DNA from: Smallanthus sonchifolius
Lineage: Eukaryota > Streptophyta > Magnoliopsida > Asterales > Asteraceae
Assembly (NCBI GenBank): GCA_023525975.1
Contig: CM042042.1
Coordinates: forward strand, 46,635,880 to 46,699,879
Direction: 5' to 3'
DNA: 64,000 nt
The position numbers were made by a program, and so were the translations under genes. The notes under the pieces are model-generated. The model worked only from the letters and a program-made list of their open reading frames with translations. It made no database searches and had not been told where the DNA came from. Each line of letters begins with the position of its first letter. Position 1 is the stretch's first letter. Below are positions 33,301 through 44,095 of this stretch, one piece after another.

Positions 33301-33517
33301 AGTTTCTTGGTTTTTGCAGGTGATTGTTGGTAGTTTTGTTCCAGCAAACCGAAAACAGTCAAAAGAAAGAGGTGGCGGTGAAGCAGAAGTTGTGAACGGT
33401 TCAGCAAACCCGTTGTCGGGAAGCCTGAGTGAGTCTTCGGGTGGGGCCCTCGGGAGCCCGGTTGGCCAGAGCAATAACAGTGATCCACAAGTGATGATTG
33501 CTATGCCTTGGAGATAG
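30397..33517 (+). CDS. AHL: AT-hook motif nuclear-localised (AHL) protein, five coding exons
   Basis: Coding exons are 30397-30784, 31592-31644, 32091-32222, 32648-32809 and 33320-33517, giving 310 residues and a TAG stop. All introns are GT-AG and the phases match. Two AT-hooks bind the AT-rich minor groove: KRKRGRPRKN (about 77-86) and KRPRGRPPGS (about 111-120). The PPC/DUF296 domain spans about 136-250, with RAMCILSASG, SNVTLQQ, GGTVTYEGRFEILSLSGSF and a VQVIVGSF end split by the last intron. Two hooks plus PPC fits a type II AHL. These proteins form multimers in the nucleus and affect growth, flowering and matrix attachment. Introns 1, 3 and 4 each hold a small transposon. The start follows family length and the N-terminal Pro/Ser-rich segment. 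Confidence 0.93.
30821..31550. mobile_element. MITE of the TTTTAAAA-terminus family in AHL intron 1 (copy B)
   Basis: The left end is TTGGATTTTAAAAAACGCCTCGC and the right end reversed is CTTGGTTTTAAAAACATGAGAC. The right subterminal part is CGC-rich (CTTTGTGCCTCGCGCCTC), as in copy A. Flanks share TTGTTAT, an imperfect duplication. It contains a recent 124-bp tandem duplication. Confidence 0.55.
30889..31199 (+). repeat. 124-bp duplicated unit in AHL intron 1
   Basis: Units 30889-31012 and 31076-31199 differ at one base by eye (GTCGCG against GTCACG). They are separated by 63 bp made of partial repeats of AATGGACTACCCTGGA. The near identity points to a young duplication. Confidence 0.9.
32350..32565. 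mobile_element. MITE of the TTTTAAAA-terminus family in AHL intron 3 (copy C)
   Basis: 216 bp with inverted ends CTTGGTTTTAAAAAG and CTTTTTAAAACCAAG. It is flanked by TATAAC at 32344-32349 and 32566-32571. No coding capacity. Confidence 0.75.
32818..33250. mobile_element. Non-autonomous hAT element in AHL intron 4
   Basis: 433 bp with ends TAGGGCTATTC and, reversed, CAGGGCTGTTA. Subterminal regions are packed with GCTCGAGCT/AGCTCG repeats. The 8-bp flanks are GTTTGTCC (32810-32817) and GTTTGTTC (33251-33258), one mismatch. The left flank is itself the 5' splice site of AHL intron 4. Confidence 0.8.
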
Positions 33518-33889
33518 ATAGATTTGAAGAGATGCAGGTTTATTAGGAAATGTGATTCATATTTTGTCAGGCTGTTTTTCAAAACATAGCATGACATTAG
33601 GGTGGCTGATATTTGAGATATAAGAACTACTTTTGTGTTGCAGGCAGATGTTTTTATTTTATATTTGTACCCATGATTTGCTTCATTTTTATCAAAGATA
33701 GTATGGTTCATTACAAAAAGGTTTTATAGTTTGTTTTATGTTTTTTTACTAGGTGTGGAAATTCAAGGTCAAATGTTTTTAGGGACAAGTTTGATTGTAT
33801 ACAACATAGGCTTTTGTGTTTTGTCTGAGAACAAAATCTCAAATAATGTTTTGGCAAGATTTTTCTTTAATATATAATATTAAAAAAAC

Positions 33890-34088
33890 CAAATGTGCTT
33901 TGTCCTAGCGTTACACCGGTAACTTATAAATGAAAGGTTGCTGGTTCGAATCCGGGTCACAACAGAAAAAGGTATTTGACTAGATCAGGGGGTTTACTCA
34001 GTTGGGGGTTCTTCGTGGGGTGAACTGTCCTGGATGTTTTAGGTGTTATCCCGGGGAAACCTAATTATCCTAGAATAATTCAAAAAAA

Positions 34089-34090
<2 letters not shown>
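33890..34090 (+). mobile_element. tRNA-derived SINE (second type)
   Basis: A box-A-like TAGCGTTACACCGG at about 33908 and a perfect box B GGTTCGAATCC at about 33947 are spaced as in a tRNA. A non-tRNA body and an A-rich end follow, running into a TA repeat. No clear target duplication was found, so the ends are approximate. Confidence 0.6.

Positions 34091-34093
<3 letters not shown>

Positions 34094-34139
<46 letters not shown>
34094..34139. repeat. (TA)n microsatellite
   Basis: About 22 TA units follow the SINE A-rich end and probably expanded from its tail. Confidence 0.9.
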
Positions 34140-34141
<2 letters not shown>

Positions 34142-34164
34142 GTTAAAAATCAGAATGAAAAAAA

Positions 34165-34431
34165 ATGTGTTTTACTTGGTGTACGAAATTCTATCAAAGC
34201 TCAATTGAAGCGTGTCTTGACAACCAACACGTGTTTATACCATTTGCTTTTGACACTTTTGGTTTCCTTGCACCAGAGGCCGTGGAGTTACTTAACCGAG
34301 TACAGCGGGTCATGCATAGTAATGTTATGACCCCAAGATCTGTAGATGTAGTTTTTAAAAGACTTGGTTTTGCTATTCAAAAAGGGTTTGCGGCGCAGCT
34401 TGTTGCCCGTTTGCCTTCTATCTCTATGTAA
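34165..34431 (+). pseudogene. ORF relic from a repetitive plant family, unassigned
   Basis: The frame reads VFIPFAFDTFGFLAPEAV, then RVQRVMHSN, then GFAIQKGFAAQLVARLPSI. I recall this string as a recurrent C-terminal segment of repetitive hypothetical ORFs in plant genomes associated with retroelements. I cannot assign the element. It has no upstream partner here, so it is a fragment. Confidence 0.4.
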
Positions 34432-35122
34432 TTTCCCTTTGGGAGTTGTGTTTTAGTAAACAAAAGTCAATTTTGTCAAGAGAGCACAAGACTCAAAGTC
34501 GATGAGTATTGCAAGTATATTAGATATATGAGGAAAAAAACACCAACTTATTAACAATATTATGAATAACATAAGTAACATATTATGTAATTACTAGAAA
34601 TTATGCCTCTATGATGCGGCAGATTTTCGAACTTCATTTCCGTATAATGCAGCGCATTTGCAAACTTCGTTGCGAATGTTGCGGCGGTGACACTAACGTA
34701 GCTAGGTACATAAAAGAAATGTATGGAGTTGTGGCGACTCAGTTCTGGTGATCGAAACATAGAAAGAAAACCGTTATATAACGGTACCATGTTCTTCGAT
34801 CGGTATCAGTTTCATTCTTCATGGTAACAGCACGTTACCGACAGTTGATATAACCCGATACCAAAAAATACCATATACAACCCGTTTTTAGCAAAATTTA
34901 TACCTGGATATCAAGAAAAAAATTAAACATTGACGCAAATTAGTATTTTTAAGAAAAAGCTAACGAACATAAATTATTATAGAAAAATCAAATTAGTAAA
35001 AAAAATTTAGTTAAAAACGTATATTATAAATATATCACATGAGTAAACTTGAAACTTTAGAAATTTGAAAGGAAGAGTTGAAATTGCCCTTGCATCAGAA
35101 CGTCGATGCCAGAAATGTACGC
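34432..35122. other. AT-rich intergenic, no gene seen
   Basis: No supported gene. Around 34850-34900 there are short ACCCGATACC / AAATACCATA motifs like hAT subterminal repeats, but no ends. Confidence 0.4.
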
Positions 35123-35473
35123 TAGTGGTGTTCAATTAATCGAATTTCATTCAAGTTGCTTGAAACAGGTTTTTCAAATTTTGAAATTTTAAATCTAAAT
35201 TCAAAATAAAAAATAGAATATTGTTTGTTTGAATTCGAGCTTATTCCATTTGACTTCATAAAAAAATATGAATCAATTCAAAAAACCTATATTTTTAAAT
35301 TACATATATAGTAAAAATAAAATTTATATTTACAATTCAAATTTGAATTTCGAATCGATTAAAAAATAACAAATTCAAAATCTATGTTCCATTGCTAATT
35401 CGATTCTAAAATTCAAAATTCGAACCAAATATTGAGTTTTTTTCAAGTCTGATTCAAATATTGAACATCCCTA
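35123..35473. mobile_element. Non-autonomous hAT element
   Basis: 351 bp with ends TAGTGGTGTTCAAT and, reversed, TAGGGATGTTCAAT. The interior is an AT-rich, partly self-complementary series of AATTCAAA / TTTGAATT motifs. No target duplication could be confirmed. Confidence 0.6.
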
Positions 35474-36077
35474 CGAGATATTGATCGTCTGTAAGACATT
35501 AACTGATGGTCGATGTGCCTGTAAGGTCCTGTCATTTGGTACACAAGGTAATTGTTTTTTTTTTGTATTGTTGGGGTGTTTAACGCTCATAGTTCATGGA
35601 GATTCTAAATATTAAGTGTTCCAGACGTTAATTGTTTGGGGTAATGAGGTCCGAACATTAAGTACTTCGAAGGTTATGCGCTACACTTAAGTGTTCCTGC
35701 GCGCAAGTCCTCAGGTTGGTCTCAAGCTGTAGACAATTTTGTCCTAGGAAAATCTATTAACTTGTTGGCCGGAGATTGTTGCCAATGGTGTTGCTTCGAC
35801 CCACTTTGTAAAATAGTCTATGACAACCACCAAGAAAACATACGAGAAAACCGAGCAAAACACATGGTCAACTTGAAGCATTGTGTCGTTATCATGTTGC
35901 AAGCATGATACGCTAACAAGAGTTTGATCTAGCGGGTTGTATCTTGACTTGGGTAACTTCTACTTTAGTTGTAATGTGCCCACTTGTTGGTCTGAAAGAA
36001 TTCACATTCAAAATGTAGTTGGTTCAGATAGTTTTATAACTTAATGATACATATATTCAATTTGAATGATGTTTGAC

Positions 36078-38846
36078 TTACAAGCCACTTAACACCTTAA
36101 TGCTGTCATAGATCAGCCACTGTAAAGTCACAACAGGCCCGACAAGCATGATCCTGATCGGAAGGCTTCGAGTAAATAAATCTCGCAACCCAATTTTCTT
36201 CACGACCTGCAGACCATATTATGATGCTACAACGAACCAACCAAGCAATAAAAAAAATTTTAGAAAAAAATTTGAAATACCATCTTCAGACTGCTAGTCT
36301 TGTTGTTATTGAGAGAGGCGACAATATTGTCTGCAGGGTTTGAAATAATGCTCCCGGTAGATCCAGCAGCGTATCCAGCTAAACATGTGACCCCGAGTTG
36401 TTGTGTGATCGAACAATCTTCTTTTTTTCTTTGAATTGCATTACGATAAAGAAAATCGACTGAGTGCTCGAACGTAGCAAACATGATCATGGAAACTGCC
36501 CAGAAGAATCAAAAACATCAAGAATTAGGCACAAAAGATATTATTTTAATCAGTTTGAGTTAGTTGATCTATGATAGCGTCGGATTACATGGCAAGTTAC
36601 GACCCCAAAGTGGAATGAGCCCTTTGTAAAAGCTGCAAGAAGAATCGTTATGGTTAGAGCACTGATAGTATAAAAACTAAAGAGGTGTTTGGATGTGTGT
36701 TTTGGTAGTGATCATGTAATACTGGATAGTGAAAATTTGATAATCAGTTGACCTGTATAAATATATGGGTTGTGTTCGGGTTGACATGTTTAACCGTTTA
36801 ATTAAAAAGGTCAACCCGTCAATCCATTTAATTACAAGGGTGGTCCTGTCAATCCGTTTAATTATAAGGGTCGTTATGTCAACCCAACCCGCTTAAGAAA
36901 CATGTCGACCTGTTATCCTGTTTAAGAAACGGGTCGACCCACCAACCCGTTTAAGAAACAGGTCAAACTGTCATCCTATCTATAAACAAGTCGACTCCCC
37001 AACCCGTTTAAGAAACAGTTTGACCCGCCAACCCGTTTAAGAAAAAGTTCGACCCACCAACCCGTTTAAGAAACATTTCGACCCGCCAACCCGTTTAAGA
37101 AACAAGGCGACCCATCAGCCCGTTTACGACTTGTTTAATCCATTTAATACAACCCATCAACACTTTTGACTCATTTAGATAAATAGGTTAAACGGATCAT
37201 GTTTGGGTTACACGCTTTTAAGTGTGTCCGGATTAGGGTTGATGTCTTTGATATGAATAAATATATGGGTTGTTGTTCGGGTTCAACGATTCAACCCGCC
37301 AATCCAACACGATTGCCACCCCTAAATAAAACACACTCTTCAGATGTTAAAAAGTGAATCCAAACACCCCCTACAAAAAAGATGGAAGTTAAAATATGTA
37401 CCCACGAAGACCTTCGGATGCATACAACTTAGGAAACCCGTCTCCTAGACCCTTTGCAAAGTGTGGTTGAGCTTGAACGCGAACTTTGATAGCCTCAAAA
37501 GGACAAAGAGCCACATTAGCAATCACTTCAGCAGATGCACTGCTGAGGAAAAAGATCAGACTCTTGTTTTGATCTTTTAAACTGTTTGAGTAAATTTTGT
37601 TCAAGTACTCATAAAGACCAAATCTGCAAGCTCCTTGAACACCATATCCGAAGAATTTCCCCGCCCACCCTCTCCTGAAAGCCGCAACCCCGCCCTCTCT
37701 CAACAGAGTTGTAAAGCTTGTAGCAATGCTACTATACTTAACCGGATTCACCTAAATTCCAAAACATTACAATCAAAGATTCAACACAACTAATGTGATA
37801 AAAGCCGGATAAATGTTTTCAAATTCAATCATGTTCTTGGATTTGTTTTTGTAGCAAGATTTAGTAACCCAATTCATATAAGAAAGAATCATTTGCATCT
37901 ATAATATGTGTGTGTGAGGTGAGGGGATTCACTTTAGAAACAATAATGTGTGAAGAACTGCGAGAACTGCATAATGCATTTGTACAGGGACGTCTATATG
38001 GTACAAACAACTAAAGCAATTGCTTTAGGCCTCCAAATTTTAAGGGCCCCAAAAGATTGAAAAAACTACTTTGATCTATGTTTTAAACTGAAAATATATG
38101 TGATAATCCACCAATTTGTGGTTTTAGAGAAAAATGAGAAATTATAACAAAATGATTGAAGGTTTATTTACAGGGTTAATTTTTTTTTACAACACCGCCT
38201 AGATTTTCTAGGATAAATACACCATCAATATATACATTTTGATTCTGTATAAAATTATACTTTAAAAATATCAATATATTTAGAAACTTTGACCGTAAGA
38301 CCTCAATTTCAAAGTTTGTTTTAGACCCCAAAATATGTTGAGCCACCCGCCCCTACATTTGTACCTATTGTCTTGAATGTGATATATAGCATTTGTTTCT
38401 TTTCTCTGCTACCTCTGATTAACTTTTATGTACTATGTACAAGTGTTTTATGTTATTGTCTTTAACATATTATTATATCTGAAACGACGGTATATATGTG
38501 GTATATAATAACAAGGGTGTGTTTTTTTCATAACCGATATTATATTGAAAACTACGAGGATCGCATAAAACACTTTTAGTGTATTGAGGAGGCGGTTATT
38601 GACGGACAACAATCACAAAATCCCAGATGAAGAAAAGCGAAATTAAAATCAAAATGAATAAGCCAATAGCAAAGTAATGATAATATAAACCTGCATGTTG
38701 ACTTTGAGGACATCAAGTGGAGTAACGGCGAGATGGGTTGCTCCGGCGCTGAGCATTCCTCCGACGGCGCATATTCCGTAATATTTGGGGGAATATTCCT
38801 CGCAGAATTGGGTTCCTGTCATTCTGCAATTGGTCTGTGTTTTCAA
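36078..38846 (-). CDS. PHT3: Mitochondrial phosphate carrier (PHT3/MPT family), five coding exons
   Basis: Coding exons on the minus strand are 38846-38691, 37751-37402, 36632-36589, 36495-36281 and 36206-36078, giving 297 residues and TAA. All splice sites are GT-AG and the split codons join correctly. The protein has the three-repeat carrier fold. The Px[DE]xx[KR] motifs are PLDVLK (43-48) and PFEAIK (136-141), and the third repeat has the degenerate NPADNIV (236-242) typical of phosphate carriers. It imports phosphate into the matrix with protons for ATP synthesis. The short N-terminus, without the long presequence of PHT3;1, and the CRMTGTQFCEEYSPKYYG start resemble the PHT3;3 (MPT1) type. 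Intron 1 carries a hAT element and intron 2 a minisatellite. Confidence 0.93.
36780..37130. repeat. Minisatellite in carrier intron 2
   Basis: About nine imperfect units of 28-32 bp, consensus GACCCGCCAACCCGTTTAAG followed by AAACA. The best copies lie at 36925-37110. The right flank (about 37260-37330) ends in GCCACCCCTA, which looks like a hAT terminus, so the array may have grown from hAT subterminal repeats. Confidence 0.8.
37985..38355. mobile_element. Non-autonomous hAT element in carrier intron 1
   Basis: 371 bp from CAGGGACG to CCGCCCCTA, flanked by an exact 8-bp duplication CATTTGTA (37977-37984 and 38356-38363). Inverted ends and 8-bp duplication fit hAT. No transposase. Confidence 0.82.
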
Positions 38847-39099
38847 CTGATTTTGGTCTTTAACCCATCTCCCAAAATTTTAAATTTTGGCAAGGGTTTA
38901 TGCGAGCCACTTCACTGATCACCGTTGTTTACAAGAAAATAAAAACTAGGTTAAATGCACGCTAATCACATACGGACAGGAATGCTTCTAAGACAACCCA
39001 AGTTTTATTTTCTATTAAAAAAAAGACGAATGTATAAGTTTTTAATATATTATAGGGATGGATGGATGTTATTGTTTTGTATGTGCTTCGCGGAAACAT

Positions 39100-40086
39100 A
39101 AAAAAAATAAAGACACTACGTTTTACGTGACGTTAAAAAAAATGTTCAAGCGGTATATTCGATAATCATGAAAAAGTTTTATACGAAAGTGAAGTTATTC
39201 GGACAAAATTTACACTGAAACGTAGATAAAAATAAGCATAGCGGCGGCGCATTATGGCGGGTCGGTTTCAACGTAGATAAAAAAACGTCGTAACGGTGTA
39301 TTTTGAGATGAGCGCTTGATGGTTTAAAAAACGTCTTAAGCAACCGGTTGGTTTAAAAATAATGTTACAAAAATTCACGTCGAAACGTAAATAAAAATAG
39401 GCAGGCCGCAATGTTAATTTCGAAATTTTATAAAAACATCATAGTTTAAAAGTTGTAAGAGTAAATCATTTCCCTTTTTTTATTAAAATGGTGCATTCCA
39501 CGACGGGTTCGAAATGTAGATACGGATGAGGTTGTAGTACATGTACGTACTTGAAAACTGGGCCAAGTATGTTGTTTGTTTCTTTTTATGAAAGAAATTG
39601 TATTTAATAAAAAAAAAGTAGAATAAAAAATCAAGTTATTGTTCATACAGACCACACTGTGGTGGGTAACGTAAATAAAATGAAAAAGGGGAACCCTGCA
39701 ACGATATATTTGAAGATGAGCATTGAATGATTTAAAAAACCAAACGGTTTAAAACAAATGATTAGTTTAAAAATCACATTACGAAAATTCTTGTCGAAAC
39801 ATAGATAAAAGTAGGCACGTCACAACGTTGAATTCTAAACTTTATAAAAGATCATTTTTTAAAAGTTGCAAGTGGAAAACAAAAAAAAAACCATTAAAAA
39901 TTGGAACTTTAAAGCAGTTTTGATGACTCATACGTTTAACGTTTGTAATTTGATGACTTGTACATTATTACGCTCAACTCCGTTTCAAATCAAATTTACA
40001 CTGAAACGTAGATAAAAATAAACATGTCGTAACAATATATTCAAAATTTTATAGAGCATCATATTTTAAAAGTTAGTGGGGGAAAA
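39100..40086. repeat. Diverged tandem repeats upstream of the carrier gene
   Basis: Three to four degenerate units start near 39200, 39363, 39785 and 39993. They share GAAACGTAGATAAAAATA, then a C/G-containing stretch, AATTTTATAAA and AAAAGTT. Units are separated irregularly. The array lies 0.4-1.2 kb upstream of the carrier ATG. I do not recognise it. Confidence 0.6.
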
Positions 40087-40091
40087 CTAAA

Positions 40092-42865
40092 TGTGACATC
40101 CGGACTTTTAGGATTAACCTCATTAGTCAGATTCAGTTAAATCCTAACTTTGTTAACTCAATCCTAAACCCAAGAGACCAATTCTGTCAATAGTTAATCT
40201 TAAAATACAAGGACCAAATATGTAATTAACCTAAAGTCAAGCCTGTTGACTCTGAAAAGTCAAAATCAATTGATTTTGATTCTGTTGACTTTTAGAAAGT
40301 CAAACTCGCAAGTTTGAGATCAAATTGGAATCCCATAACTGATATTCGTCTGATTCTGTAACGGATTCAATCATTATTAACAGTTTCGACATCATCAAGT
40401 CCTTAATCATTGACATTACGTTCGAGTTAATCTCAATTATGGATATTAAACCCGTAACCGTCGACCATCTCCTCGTACACATCAAATTCGTCTATCTCAA
40501 TCATTATTCTCTCAAATTGAAGGCATGCACACCTCATTCAAACCTCACAGAAGCTTTTACCTACAACAATTCGTCCGGAGACGTGGTCGGGATCGCCGGA
40601 GGCTAACCATTTGTAGTCGGAACCTATTATGGTCGGGAACTCTCAATTCGAACACCACTCGGGTAATTAATCTCATCCACACTTTCATTTTTACTCATAG
40701 ATTGAAAGCCCTATGCCAATTAGGGCTTACAACATCGATTATATCAAGAACCCAATTCTAGGGTTCATGCGACTGTGGATTAATCGATCACCACCTTAGG
40801 CTCTGTTTAAATCCAATTAAATCATATCATCAGTTTCTCAAACATGTATTCATCGAAAGCCCTCTATCAATTTAATCGAACAACATCGAATTGAACTAAA
40901 TCCGTAATCTAGGGCTTGTTCATAAACGGATTTGGGGGTTCTTGATCTTAGGCTTAACCTCAATTCAATTAAACCACAAGGATAGATTCGCAATACCCTA
41001 ATTAGTAAAAGCCCTATGCTTTCAACAAGATTTAATATCGAATTTGTCAGATTTGATTTTGTGTTCTTAAACTAGGGTTCGAAACTTTCAAATCAGAAAT
41101 TAATGATTCTAAACTTGATATTTTTCCAATTAAACTTAACCACAGATTCGCATATACTCGATTTACAAAACCCCTATACTATTTTGGCCTATCGCGATCG
41201 AATCCAAGGATTTTGGGACTGGGATCGATCGTGGGTGAGTATGGAGGAGGGGCTCACTGGAACTCATGATTAAAACCATTCAGGACCGGGTTTGGGTGCG
41301 ATACCCTAGCGGGCAGGGATGGTTAAAGCCTTAGACTCACACCCAGGAGACCCGGGTTCGAATCCGGTCTCCTGTTTTATTTTTTGGGGGCACTTTTCTT
41401 GTATTATTTTCAAATAAAAATAAATCCTATATTATTATATTAATATACTAATGAATTTTAAACCGGAAAACTAACCGTAGACTCGGATTTAAATTATTAA
41501 ACCATTTTATTTTTAATTCCTACTTTTATAATAAAATGTTTATACTAATATTTAACTTACAACTCCGAATAAAATAATATAAATCATATTATTTTCAAAA
41601 CCGGGACTCCTATTAAAAATAATATATTTATATATATATATATTATTTTCGTCACGTTTATAAATAGTGTGAAACGTTTCAAGCTTATAAATAATATAAT
41701 TGGTTATATTGTTTACCCGCGTATATGTTCTCGAATAAAAATAATTATTTATTATTTTGACACGAAGTTTATTATAGTGTTATTTCTATAAACTTGTGAA
41801 TAATATATTAAATTATATTATTATCTTAAATCACTATTAATGGTGCAAACGTATGTATATATTTTCATATATAATTATTGTCTTTCGTCGCGTATCGTAA
41901 TCATTCTAACTATTTAACTTAGAAATCCGTATTCCCATGGACACGTTTGTCTACTCTTTAGAGCATTTCTCTTAGGACGTTCAACATTCTGTGCCGTCGT
42001 CACAATTCCCATTATATCCCTAATTGTTTTTTGTAATTCTAGGGCATACGTAAGCCGTTGCAGGCTAACATCCGTGTACCAAATCTCATACTTGTGTGAT
42101 ACTACCTACTACGCAAATCAGGTGAGTTTTCATGGCCCTTTTTACTATTTTAACTTGGGGGAGAAAACATGTCGCAAACTATTTTGGATTATTGTATTCA
42201 TATGTTATCAATGTTAAAGCTAAGTGTAACACGCTATCAATGAAAGTCCTCAACACACATCGAACCATTAATAATATTTAGTAGTACTACTGGGTTTGAC
42301 AAATCTCACCCGCATTAGTCGCGCTAACTCGATTGGAGGTCGAACGGGTGAAATGTTAGCCTACTCACATTTTCCAGAGTTGATAGACCTGACAGGAGGC
42401 AAATAAACACAAACAGTCAGCTTCGGTTGCGAGCTCTTTAGTAAGACATGAAACATAGGTTAGCTACCTATAGATACATATTGAATGTTTAATAATCTGG
42501 TAAACGTTTATTTATATATTGAAACCTGTGAACTCACCAACCTCGTGTTGACATCCTTTCTTACATGTTTTCTCAGGTCGCTAAGATAAGGCACAGGTGC
42601 ACGACTAGGACATGCATGGAGTCCTATATTTAATTTCTTGTTTAATAAGACGTTTGGACTGTTTTCATTTATGTTTGGACTGGACTATTGGGCGCGTTTT
42701 TTTTGCGCATTTACTTTCATTTATCGCTTCCGCATTTACTCTGATCGTTTATGATATTTCTATTTAAGTCTCATATAGTGTCGTTCAATGTAACTAATGA
42801 CTGAGATCCTGGTTTGTCACTTCCCAAACGATAAAACTCCGTTAGTGGAATTTGGGGGTGTGACA
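40092..42865 (-). mobile_element. Solo LTR, minus orientation
   Basis: 2774 bp, reading on the minus strand from TGTCACACCCCCAAATT to GGATGTCACA. An exact CTAAA duplication flanks it (40087-40091 and 42866-42870). No internal region. It contains a tRNA-like module on the opposite strand (41308-41375). Confidence 0.88.
41308..41375 (+). other. tRNA-like module inside the solo LTR
   Basis: A box-A-like GGATGGTTAAAGCC is followed by a perfect box B GGTTCGAATCC (41355-41365) inside a GGAGACC...GGTCTCC inverted repeat, then a T run. It does not fold into a proper acceptor stem, so it is not called a tRNA gene. Confidence 0.5.
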
Positions 42866-43019
42866 CTAAATAAATTTAAAATTAGTTATAATAATAAATT
42901 AATTAGTTATAAAAAAATAAAGTTGTTGCAAGCATGAATTATGAATTGTAAAAGTGCGCATCAAAAATTAGCATTTTGGATTTTGTAAGTAATCAAATTG
43001 ATACAATTCGTATTAAACT

Positions 43020-43723
43020 ATAATGTGTTAGGTTAGTCTATATACAGTTATAAACCAGGTTTTGGTTTATTATTATATTAAGTTTTTGAGATAGTTTTCT
43101 TAATACAAATAAATGTGGGAGTTAGCCATAATTGTACGTGTGTTTTACCAATTCCGTACTTAAATTGGTATTAGGGCTATGAGTTCTGACTTGCGATTCC
43201 AATTAAGTCGTGATAAAGGAATATGTCATTGATCAAATATGTCAATCACAGACCGGAAAGAACCTATGATCAAAGGAACTGAATACCTCGAGCGAATCTA
43301 CTGGAGCAAATGATCCAGACCTACTATACTCGAGGAATTTGAAGATCTCGACCAATTCAGCCATGACCATTGACCCAGAAGGTATGTTCTTGAGTAAATA
43401 GAAGACCCCGATCAACATTGGTAACTTCATCGAACCAGAAGCAAATGTGGTCAGAAAGCTGCAACCATCAAGATCCATACAACTTTGGACCGAGAAGTTG
43501 CATAGCTTGATTCTTGTATGGATTCAAACCCAAAAACATCGCTCACGTATCAAAGGTGAATTAAAAACGATCAATGGGACACACAGAAGACAATCAATTT
43601 GTGATCACAGTCAAGGAATACAACACGACATCCCTGAAGAGTCCCATGATAACCTCCACAAACTACATAATTTGTGCTATGAAAATATGGGTCATATCCA
43701 ACGTTCACGGGGTTTAGGATGCT
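43020..43723 (+). pseudogene. Ty1/copia relic: LTR end, primer site and gag start
   Basis: TGGTATTAGGGC at 43166-43177 is a two-mismatch version of the initiator-Met primer site. Broken frames follow. The last part (about 43640-43720) reads SPMITSTNYIICAMKIWVISNVHGV, the copia gag N-terminus pattern (TNYTxWAMRMK). The gag is cut by the solo LTR at 43724 and resumes at 48218. Confidence 0.65.
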
Positions 43724-44095
43724 TGATATGTCATCATTTATACATATTTAACATACATAATAATCCCACATTATGGTACTAATTAAGTAATAACCTTGCA
43801 ATTTATGCTTAAAATACGAATATTTTGTAATTGCAGGTTATTCGGTGTTAAAAATACAAATCAAGCTAAATCCTATCAAGAACACCAAGAATTCAAGCTT
43901 CTAGAAGGTTCATTTCCGGAGCATTGACCCCCAAGAAGTCAAAATTGGTCAACAATAGTCAACAAGAAGCTACAAGACAAATCTGGGGAAAAGTGAGGGA
44001 TGCGCGGCTGTGCATCCCAATGCATGGTCATGCATTGCCTCTCCTGCTCCCCATGGCCCAGTACCATGTCCTCTGTACCCTGTTTGATTCATGGG

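Noticed and set aside
33900..33965. Genuine tRNA gene
   Set aside because: Boxes A and B are present but cloverleaf pairing fails and a SINE body follows.
38733..38918. Plus-strand ORF over carrier exon 1
   Set aside because: It is antisense to the well-supported first exon of the carrier.
41308..41375. Genuine tRNA gene
   Set aside because: Box B is perfect but no acceptor stem or sound T stem forms, and it lies inside a repeat.
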